Assembly: GCA_947499925.1 (NCBI GenBank)
Contig: CANMQR010000045.1
Location: forward strand, 1 to 6,030
DNA from: Neisseriaceae bacterium
Lineage (GTDB): Bacteria > Pseudomonadota > Gammaproteobacteria > Burkholderiales > UBA11063
DNA length: 6,030 bases
Reading direction: 5' to 3'
Below, piece after piece: positions 1-5,496 of this stretch. A model generated the notes under the pieces. That model was not told where the DNA came from. It saw nothing but the letters and a program-made list of their open reading frames with translations, and ran no database searches. Both the position numbers and the translations under genes were made by a program. Numbering within the stretch: the stretch's first letter is position 1; the number at the start of each line of letters is the position of its first letter.

Positions 1-241
1 ATGCGATTACTTTACCATTAGATACCATCATCTTACTCCATAAAAAATGATGGCGATAGTATCTCACTTATAGCATAACTTTAAAAGATGGGGTTCATGG
101 AACGCTTACAGTTAAAGTTACAGCGTCTTGTTTATACGCTCCATCTTTCGTGTCGTAACCATCACAGATATATTTTCCAGATAGATTGGCAGCAAAACTC
201 ATAGTTGCTGGAAATAATATTGCTATTAATAATTTTTTCAT
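1..241 (-). pseudogene. Small exported protein gene, apparently broken by in-frame stops and frameshifts
   Basis: Reading leftward from ATG at 241, the frame gives 48 residues (to TGA at 97-95). It starts MKKLLIAILFPATMSFAANL, a standard Sec signal peptide with a cleavage site near Ala17/Ala18, and continues LSGKYICDGYDTKDGAYKQD with a start of beta-strand-like VTLTV. An AGAGG ribosome site lies 9 bases upstream. A second in-frame stop (TAA, 70-68) follows, after which the same frame reads MMVSNGKVIA to the window edge. From memory, the 'SGKYxCxGYD' opening and a later 'xxNGxxxA' patch both occur, about this far apart, in small secreted proteins of Francisella/Legionella-like bacteria. The intervening frames have protein-like fragments (SYAISEI in another frame), so I infer a frameshifted remnant of a longer periplasmic or secreted protein. 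It could instead be a genuine 48-residue peptide (95-241) with non-coding DNA after it. The function is unknown. Confidence 0.5.
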
Positions 242-514
242 ATTGTTATACCTCTAAAAATTTAAACATATTTTATCAGCGAATTACAGAATCTAAAAAA
301 ACATTTATTGCTTATAAACTTTTAATGCTTTTGCTGAGATTATTCTACCATGTTTGGAGCAAAAAATCACCGCAATTAGGATTATTTTAAACCTCTTTTT
401 AATATTAAGTTTATTTATTATCAGATAAAGCAATGATACAAATTTTACTTAGAAAAAACTTATTAGTAGTTCAACTATATACTATCGTTCAGCAGTACTT
501 TCATTTCATGAAAC
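242..514. other. Intergenic stretch with no convincing gene
   Basis: This very AT-rich stretch forms the left half of a 563-base gap. The minus-strand part next to 241 must carry the promoter of the exported-protein gene; a GATAAAAT-like -10 is present about 20-30 bases upstream of its ATG, with no good -35. A plus-strand frame at 205-390 is antisense to that gene's start and lacks a sensible ribosome site. A 35-codon frame at 433-540 also lacks one. A 10-base palindrome TTTCATGAAA sits at 504-513. I see no tRNA, riboswitch or mobile-element end here. Confidence 0.5.
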
Positions 515-541
515 TTGTCTCATCAGGAACAATTGTATAAT
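515..541 (+). promoter_or_regulatory. Possible distal promoter ahead of the glycine-zipper/pilin operon
   Basis: A perfect -10 hexamer TATAAT lies at 536-541. A partial -35, TTGTCT (4 of 6 matches to TTGACA), lies at 515-520 with a short 15-base spacer. Transcription would start near 548, so the first palindrome (555-579) would lie just downstream of the start site, a classic repressor position. This is inferred from motif matches only; in DNA this AT-rich, chance TATAAT boxes are common. Confidence 0.35.
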
Positions 542-554
542 ATCATTTTGAGAT

Positions 555-579
555 TTTTTTGCGTAATATACGCAAAAAA
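555..579. promoter_or_regulatory. 25-base palindrome, copy 1 (probable regulator-binding site)
   Basis: Left arm TTTTTTGCGTA (555-565), spacer ATA, right arm TACGCAAAAAA (569-579): a perfect 11-base inverted repeat. The same arms occur again at 707-731. Read in inverted orientation the two copies match at 24 of 25 positions, so the repeat is not chance. A GCGTA-N3-TACGC core flanked by A/T tracts has the symmetry and size expected for a dimeric helix-turn-helix repressor or activator. It lacks the GC-rich stem followed by a T-run that a terminator needs. The binding protein is not identifiable from this window. Confidence 0.6.
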
Positions 580-697
580 TGGGGTAAATTGCAGTCTAGA
601 GCTTGGTAATACTAACTACAAATAATTTATCAAAAATCTTGTATAAAATTATTTTCAATATCAAAATAAACCTTGGCACACCTTGCTTGCAGGCTGA

Positions 698-740
698 TTT
701 ATGGTGTTTTTTGCGTACATTACGCAAAAAATGCCATAAA
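698..740. promoter_or_regulatory. Palindrome copy 2, extended to a near-perfect 20-base stem
   Basis: The core has arms TTTTTTGCGTA (707-717) and TACGCAAAAAA (721-731) around spacer CAT. Pairing continues outward: 705-706 with 732-733 as G-T wobbles, ATGG (701-704) with CCAT (734-737), and TTT (698-700) with AAA (738-740), giving about 20 paired positions around a 3-base loop. The site ends just before a TATAAA-like -10 (747), so it overlaps the place where a -35 would be. That fits a transcription-factor site controlling the gene at 805. If transcribed from the distal promoter, it would also form a long RNA hairpin in the leader. A small palindromic repeat of the REP or MITE type is the alternative. 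Confidence 0.6.
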
Positions 741-743
741 CGC

Positions 744-754
744 TATTATAAAAT
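744..754 (+). promoter_or_regulatory. Possible proximal -10 region for the 805 gene
   Basis: TATTAT at 744-749 overlaps TATAAAAT at 747-754, about 50-60 bases ahead of the ATG at 805. The -35 position expected with a 17-base spacer (724-729) falls inside the right arm of palindrome copy 2 and is not consensus, which would suit an activator-dependent or repressible promoter. An alternative pairing is TTGCGT (711-716) with CATAAA (735-740), spacer 18. This is a motif match only. Confidence 0.35.
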
Positions 755-804
755 CGCTTCTGATGGCATAAATTTCAACTAATGATATTTAAAGAGAAAT
801 TAGA

Positions 805-1392
805 ATGGATAATAATAAAAACGTAATATTTGGTGCAATAATATTGGCATTAACTGTTTCAACGGTTTTTTTTGGAACAAAAGCTTATTATAAAGACGAA
901 AGACCACCAGCTCCGGTGGAAGTACAACCTACACCAAAAGAAAAAAGCGAAATGGCTCAAATATTGTCAGTAGTGCCAAGCTATACAAGCAAACAAGTTC
1001 CATATCAGTCATGTTCGAATCAAATCGAAACCAATATCACGAAAAAAGAAAAAGATGGTACCACTGGTGGAATAATTGGAGGTATTACTGGAGGAGTTGC
1101 TGGCGCTGTTGCAGGTAATCAAGTAAATCAAAGTGGTGCTGGTACAATAATTGGTGCTACCGTTGGTGTTATTGGTGGAGCGATTACTGGAAATAAAATT
1201 GAAAAAGGCTACGCTAAAGACCAATATGAACCTAGTTCAGGTAAAGTTACAGTGAGTTGTACCACTAAGTATAAAACAGTAAGTAAGATTGCTGGGTATA
1301 ACGTAACCTATTTATATGATGGGCAACAAAATACAGTGTTATTATCAAGAAAACCTCAAGGTACTGCTGTTCCCATCCAGTCTCTTCAATAA
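805..1392 (+). CDS. Glycine-zipper membrane-anchored envelope protein
   Basis: A 195-residue protein. Residues 7-23 form one hydrophobic helix with no lipobox Cys and no clear cleavage site, so it is probably an N-terminal inner-membrane anchor with the rest in the periplasm. A Pro-rich linker follows (33-44, PPAPVEVQPTPK), then a Gly-rich double helix (88-104 and 111-129, with GGIIGGITGG and GATVGVIGG), which is the glycine-zipper two-helix signature. Cys70 and Cys152 bracket the zipper. The end, GYNVTYLYDGQ (164-174), matches the 'GYxVTYxYxG' tail usual in this family. Such proteins (SlyB / rickettsial 17-kDa-antigen relatives) sit in the envelope and affect its integrity; the exact role is unknown. 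The start is supported by AAAGAGAAA about 6 bases upstream. It lies 15 bases before the pilin gene, so the two are probably co-transcribed. Many relatives are lipoproteins; this one is not. Confidence 0.85.
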   Translation: MDNNKNVIFGAIILALTVSTVFFGTKAYYKDERPPAPVEVQPTPKEKSEMAQILSVVPSYTSKQVPYQSCSNQIETNITKKEKDGTTGGIIGGITGGVAGAVAGNQVNQSGAGTIIGATVGVIGGAITGNKIEKGYAKDQYEPSSGKVTVSCTTKYKTVSKIAGYNVTYLYDGQQNTVLLSRKPQGTAVPIQSLQ

Positions 1393-1407
1393 ATTTAGGG
1401 TATATAA

Positions 1408-3141
1408 ATGATAACAAAGATTTCAGTGAGTAAGCTAAAAAACTATAATAATTCAATCCAAAAGCAAAGAGGGTTCAATATACTAGAATCAATGGCAGCG
1501 CTTGCTCTATTAAGTATATTTACAATTAGTTTTGTTCATTTTAAAACCCTAAATAGTCAAAAAAAAGATGCTAAAGTACTAGGTGAACAAACCTCTAATT
1601 ATGCAGTTGCATTTGCTAGATATATGAATAATAACCTACAAGCATTGGAATCTCAAGCTATAAATAATCCTGTTGTTTTATCTCCAAGCTCGATTGGTAC
1701 TAATTGGCCGGCAGATTTAGCTAAACAAAATCTATTCCATCAAACACCCTGTTTAGCAATTGTAACTAATCCTACTACTAAAAATCTAGAGGCAACGATG
1801 TATTATGTAGGTGGCAACAGTGATACCTCAGCAAAAAATCTCCAGATAGTAAGAGATGGATCAATATTTCTAGGTAGTAAAGGTGGAATATTAATTAATG
1901 GTGAAATAGTGGGGAATTCTGGCTGGAAAATAAATAGTGATTCACCGTTTTTGTCAGGGGCATCACAATGCGGAGGGGCTCTTAGTAATAATAGTCTTGC
2001 TGTAGATTTAGATTTATTTATGGATTGGAATCAGAATTTACAACCGACACATTCGTTATTAAGAGGCTTAGATAATACATCTGGTAAACAATCTTTGCCG
2101 GGACACTTAAAAAACTCAAATACCTCAAAATCAAATTTATACTTTAATCAAAATTATGGCGTTATTTTAGATAATACTCAAGACAAATCCACCAAGTTAT
2201 CGGTATTATATAATGGTCAAGGAACGGGAGCAGCCACGGTAGGAACTGGGAATACAATTGCCACATTCATGGGAGATACTTTGCAACCAAATGTACAGTT
2301 TCAAGCAGGACAATACTGTACATCACAAGAATTAGGTAAGTCAACATTAGATCAGGGGCTAAATAATTCAGCCAGTACCTATCTTGCAAGAGCTACATTG
2401 GTATGTTCTCAGAATGATATGTTATGTGGTAGCGGAAAGTATTGTTATTTACCATCAATTGCGAATACTATTACATTTCGAAATACAATTAAAGGGGTTC
2501 AAGATGATAGTGGTAATTTTTATTGTCCATCTGATGTGCCATTTGCAACCGCTTATACTCTAAGCACTCCAGCTGGGCAGGTTTATATGTTCATGAATAA
2601 TGGTAATAATAATGTTCCTAATACTATTAATGTTATTTACGGATATACTAATGATACTCAGTCAGCTTGGCTGCCTTGGAACTGTCTTGGATGTAAGGAG
2701 TACTTTATGACTGATTTTAAAAATGCACGCGACCGCTCTCAATTGTTAGGTGTTGCTCTTGAGAGTATTACTGGTGATCCTATAGGAACCACTCCTACGG
2801 TATCAGGAACAGCAAACTCTATATTAGGAAGCATTGGTCAGTATTCAGTTGTTAGAGGATATTCGGTACAATCAAGAACAAATACCTGCGATAATATATG
2901 CTCTGGGTTAAATAATCTTGCTGGACATAGCTGGCGTATTCTAGGTACCCAAAGGTTTTTAAGAACACAACAAGGATTAACTATTCAAAATCAAAACTTG
3001 GGTTGTGCATGTGAAAGAACTGATTTTACAGGAAGCAATCCTGATAATTATACAGGTGTCGCTGCAGTAATTGGTGATTTTACTGCAAAAATCACATCAG
3101 TAACGTGTTCAAATGCAGCAACATATAATAGTTCAAATTAA
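1408..3141 (+). CDS. PilV-like type IV prepilin / putative pilus-tip adhesin
   Basis: A 577-residue protein. A basic 22-residue leader ends KQRG, followed by FNILE and a hydrophobic helix (25-43). This is a type IV prepilin signal: cleavage after Gly22, mature N-terminal Phe, Glu at +5 (Glu27). Residues 45-175 follow the layout of the constant N-terminal region of shufflon PilV proteins: a long helix ending ARYMNNNLQAL, then NWPADLAKQNLF, then a strand-rich part with VGG (134-136), LGSKGG (155-160) and GNSGW (169-173). The remainder is rich in Asn, Ser, Thr and Gly. All 14 cysteines are in the mature part (115, 188, 304, 333, 340, 346, 373, 426, 429, 494, 498, 533, 535, 567), suggesting disulfides in a secreted adhesin. 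TAGGG lies 7 bases before the ATG. No pilus assembly, peptidase or recombinase gene is nearby. A major pilin is unlikely because of the size. The PilV assignment rests on pattern recall, not an alignment. Confidence 0.75.
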   Translation: MITKISVSKLKNYNNSIQKQRGFNILESMAALALLSIFTISFVHFKTLNSQKKDAKVLGEQTSNYAVAFARYMNNNLQALESQAINNPVVLSPSSIGTNWPADLAKQNLFHQTPCLAIVTNPTTKNLEATMYYVGGNSDTSAKNLQIVRDGSIFLGSKGGILINGEIVGNSGWKINSDSPFLSGASQCGGALSNNSLAVDLDLFMDWNQNLQPTHSLLRGLDNTSGKQSLPGHLKNSNTSKSNLYFNQNYGVILDNTQDKSTKLSVLYNGQGTGAATVGTGNTIATFMGDTLQPNVQFQAGQYCTSQELGKSTLDQGLNNSASTYLARATLVCSQNDMLCGSGKYCYLPSIANTITFRNTIKGVQDDSGNFYCPSDVPFATAYTLSTPAGQVYMFMNNGNNNVPNTINVIYGYTNDTQSAWLPWNCLGCKEYFMTDFKNARDRSQLLGVALESITGDPIGTTPTVSGTANSILGSIGQYSVVRGYSVQSRTNTCDNICSGLNNLAGHSWRILGTQRFLRTQQGLTIQNQNLGCACERTDFTGSNPDNYTGVAAVIGDFTAKITSVTCSNAATYNSSN

Positions 3142-3178
3142 CTAGTTAATCAATTTCGTATTTGAACTCAGGTTTTTT
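3130..3178 (+). terminator. Possible terminator at the convergent gene junction
   Basis: Arms AGTTCAAAT (3130-3138) and ATTTGAACT (3160-3168) can pair over a 21-base loop, which itself overlaps a 14-base palindrome centred on the ACTAGT at 3141-3146. Six T residues follow at 3173-3178, after CAGG. On the plus strand this could end the pilin transcript. The stem is AT-rich with a large loop, so it is a weak candidate. The minus-strand transcript has no T-run after the hairpin. Confidence 0.3.
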
Positions 3179-4539
3179 GGTAGAATCCAAAATATAGTAC
3201 AGCACAGACCAATAAGGTATAAAATAGCAGTAATAATAAATCCTGTACGCATTCCAGCGGCAATAAAATTTTGGCTCCCCATGAAGCTGCCAAGAATTGC
3301 AATGCCCATTAAACTTCCACTCTGACGAACTGCATTTATAATCCCTGAAATCACACCACCTTGTGCGGGTGATGCCGCTGACATTGCCGCAGCAATTGTT
3401 GCAGGTGCAATAAAAGACATCCCAAACCCCATTAACAACATTGGAGCTAACGTATAAATATATAGGCTACTTGGATTTATTAATGTCATACCCACCAAAC
3501 CTAAAAAGCTTATAGAGAACCCTATAGTCATAGGCAATCTTGGGCCAACCTTTGCTGTAAATCGCCCACAAAAAAAAGCGGCTGTGGAACAAGCAATAGC
3601 CTGCGGCAAAAATGCAAAACCGGTTTCAATCACAGAATATCCCTTGGCTTGCTCAAAATATAAACTCATTATAAAGAGCTGCCCGTAAAATCCAAAATTT
3701 ATAATTAACCCTATCGTAGCAGCAGCAAGAAAGCTGCTTTGAGTTATAATTTCTCTAGGTAACATTGGTGAATCTGATAATAATTCTGCAATTAAAAATC
3801 CAATTATAAAAATAACCAGAATCCCCGAAGAAAAAACTATTGACCATGAATCCCAACCATATGAACCTGCTGTTATGAAAATATAAGCAATTATACCAAG
3901 TATAGCTATTGAGGCAATTTGTTGGAAAACTTTAATCTTTTTAGCTATACAAGCGACATTTGGAAGATACTTTATAGCCACATATAAACCTAAAACACCA
4001 AATGGGATATTTATAATGAAAACAGAGCGCCAACCAAAAGCTGAAATTAAAAAACCTCCAATTACAGGGCCAACAGCAACTGCACTACCACCAATAGAAC
4101 CCCATATCCCAAAAGCCTTAGCTCTATCAGATGTTTCCAAAAAAACATGCCGTAAAAGTGACAAGGAAGTAGATACCAGCAAGGCTGATCCAATACCCTG
4201 TAATACCCTAGCTATAATTAATAAAATTATTGAAGGAGCTATCCCACATAATGCAGATGCAATTACAAATATTAGCAATCCAAAACAAAATACTTTTTTT
4301 GGACCAATACGGTCACTTATGTCGCCGGCACTAAGAAGTAATGAAGCAAATGATAAAATATAAGCATCAATAATCCACTGCAATCCGCTTATATCAGTAT
4401 GTAAACTGAATCGTAAATTTTGTAAAGCAACATTAACCACCGTGGTATCGAGGCATACCATAAAAAAACCAACACTAACCGTAAATAATGCTTTCATCTG
4501 TAATGATTTTTGCAAATCAATTTTAGCCATACTTGACAT
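3142..4539 (-). CDS. DHA2-family MFS multidrug efflux transporter (14 helices)
   Basis: A 465-residue inner-membrane protein, predicted to be a proton-driven exporter of drugs or toxic organics. I count 14 hydrophobic segments, the DHA2 (EmrB/QacA) number. Family motifs are in order: CLDTTVVNVAL in helix 1 (29-39, with membrane Asp31), motif A GDISDRIGPKK (72-82) in the loop after helix 2, motif B RVLQGIGSALL (111-121) and motif C GPVIGG (157-162) followed by GWRSVFIINIPFG (169-181). The length is typical and nothing appears truncated. The start at 4539 is set by AGAAGG 8 bases upstream; Met4 is the only close alternative. It begins 24 bases after the NmrA-type gene ends, so both belong to one operon. 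Its TAG stop abuts the TAA of the convergent pilin gene. The substrate cannot be read from the sequence, and EmrB-type pumps usually have an adaptor (EmrA) that is not seen here. Confidence 0.93.
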   Translation of the reverse strand: MSSMAKIDLQKSLQMKALFTVSVGFFMVCLDTTVVNVALQNLRFSLHTDISGLQWIIDAYILSFASLLLSAGDISDRIGPKKVFCFGLLIFVIASALCGIAPSIILLIIARVLQGIGSALLVSTSLSLLRHVFLETSDRAKAFGIWGSIGGSAVAVGPVIGGFLISAFGWRSVFIINIPFGVLGLYVAIKYLPNVACIAKKIKVFQQIASIAILGIIAYIFITAGSYGWDSWSIVFSSGILVIFIIGFLIAELLSDSPMLPREIITQSSFLAAATIGLIINFGFYGQLFIMSLYFEQAKGYSVIETGFAFLPQAIACSTAAFFCGRFTAKVGPRLPMTIGFSISFLGLVGMTLINPSSLYIYTLAPMLLMGFGMSFIAPATIAAAMSAASPAQGGVISGIINAVRQSGSLMGIAILGSFMGSQNFIAAGMRTGFIITAILYLIGLCCTIFWILPKNLSSNTKLIN

Positions 4540-4563
4540 TTTATAAACCTTCTTTATATTATT

Positions 4564-5421
4564 CTATTTAAAAAAACCAAGCATTGTATTAAAATATGTG
4601 GGTTTTAAATTAGCTACTTGCTGGATGGAATTTATCCTTTCTCCACATCCTGCACTATATCCTTTAAAAAACCCAAGCATATCTTTAATAAACCACTCAG
4701 GTATATTATCTTTTGATAATTGTGTTTTAAGCTCTTGCTCACTCACTTGCACATAATTTACTGTTTTATTAAGATCAATAGAAATGTATTTTGCAATATC
4801 TGAAAATGATAGCGCCTCTGGGCCTGTTATGTCATATGATTTATTGATATGATCATTTATATTTATTAGAACATGATATGCAAGTCGTGCGATATCTGTA
4901 ATATGCACTAAGCTTACTTTGGCGCTTGGGGTTATGGTTGCGTAAAAGCATGATTCTTCTTGTATAGAGTTTCTGAAACCTCCTAAATTCTGCATAAAAT
5001 AATTTGGCTTTATTAGTGTGAATTTAATTTTTGAAGCCTCTAAATATTTATCAATCTCATTATGCCAACGTGCAATAGATGTAATAGTGAAGGGATTATT
5101 AGAGTCATACTCGATACCCATAGCAGAAACTCTGACTATGTGATTGATATTCAACTCTTTTGCAACATCAATTAAATTTTTTTGTAAATATACCTGTTCG
5201 GGTGATGGGCTTGATAATAGAAATACTGTCTTTACATCAAGCATAGCATTTCGCAATGATTCTTTATCAGAAAGATCCCCAATAACAGTTTCATATTTAT
5301 CACACAACTCTTTTGAGTTTGCCCTAAGAAGCAGCTTTACCAACTGCTTTTGTCCATCAAATAATTTTATTAACTCAGAACCTATTTTTCCGGTTGCCCC
5401 AATTATTAATATTTTTTCCAT
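4564..5421 (-). CDS. NmrA-like NAD(P)-binding protein (atypical short-chain dehydrogenase)
   Basis: A 285-residue soluble cytoplasmic protein. It opens MEKILIIGATGKIG, the Rossmann dinucleotide-binding turn GATGxxG at residues 8-14. Arg33 at the end of the second strand suggests NADP(H) preference. GDL (48-50), VFLLS (66-70) and RVSAMG (97-102) continue the fold, then a WHNEIDKYLEAS helix (119-130), KPNYFMQN (138-145) and SYDITGPEALSFSDIA (195-210), all regular marks of the NmrA / QOR2-YtfG group. Canonical Tyr-x-x-x-Lys catalysis is not evident, as is usual in this group. Members either reduce quinones or similar compounds or act as redox-sensing regulators; which applies here cannot be told. 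AAAAGG lies 7 bases upstream of the start. It is placed between an aldo/keto reductase and an efflux pump. The 75-base gap ahead of it (5422-5496) could hold a promoter, but no convincing -35/-10 pair is seen. Confidence 0.88.
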   Translation of the reverse strand: MEKILIIGATGKIGSELIKLFDGQKQLVKLLLRANSKELCDKYETVIGDLSDKESLRNAMLDVKTVFLLSSPSPEQVYLQKNLIDVAKELNINHIVRVSAMGIEYDSNNPFTITSIARWHNEIDKYLEASKIKFTLIKPNYFMQNLGGFRNSIQEESCFYATITPSAKVSLVHITDIARLAYHVLININDHINKSYDITGPEALSFSDIAKYISIDLNKTVNYVQVSEQELKTQLSKDNIPEWFIKDMLGFFKGYSAGCGERINSIQQVANLKPTYFNTMLGFFK

Positions 5422-5496
5422 TTGTTAACCTTTTATTAGATAATTATTAAATAGCAACCGACAAATATTATGTTGCATAAAAATAGAAAGATATTC

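Noticed and set aside
205..390. 61-codon plus-strand frame
   Set aside because: It overlaps the start of the exported-protein gene in antisense, has no good ribosome site, and its composition is just that of AT-rich DNA.
433..540. 35-codon plus-strand frame (starts MIQILLRKNL)
   Set aside because: There is no properly spaced Shine-Dalgarno sequence and no recognisable features, and its end overlaps the candidate TATAAT promoter box.
555..579. Palindrome copy 1 as an intrinsic terminator or CRISPR repeat
   Set aside because: The stem is mostly A-T with T residues within an arm rather than after the stem. Only two copies occur, 152 bases apart, so it is not an array.
674..691. TTGGCAC followed by TTGC twice, resembling a sigma-54 promoter (-24/-12)
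   Set aside because: Sigma-54 promoters need 10 bases between the GG and GC pairs; here the distances are 8 and 12, so neither pairing fits.
1009..1456. Minus-strand frames inside the glycine-zipper gene and its boundary
   Set aside because: Antisense shadows: the Asn/Ser/Thr-rich translation mirrors the Gly/Ala codons of the real gene.
1408..3141. A shufflon (invertible C-terminal cassettes) in the PilV-like gene
   Set aside because: I found no repeated sfx-like sites, no alternative inverted C-terminal frame after 3141 and no recombinase gene in the window.
4016..4363. 115-codon plus-strand frame inside the MFS gene
   Set aside because: It is antisense to a complete, motif-rich transporter and has no ribosome site.
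4937..4946. TTGCGTA-like half site inside the NmrA-like gene
   Set aside because: A single half-arm without the complementary arm, inside coding sequence, is most likely chance.
5144..5428. 94-codon plus-strand frame inside the NmrA-like gene
   Set aside because: It is antisense to the Rossmann-fold coding region, and the translation shows no domain features.
5440..5480. GCAAC/GTTGC small hairpin between the reductase and NmrA-like genes
   Set aside because: Only five base pairs with a long loop and no T-run; too weak to call a terminator or operator.
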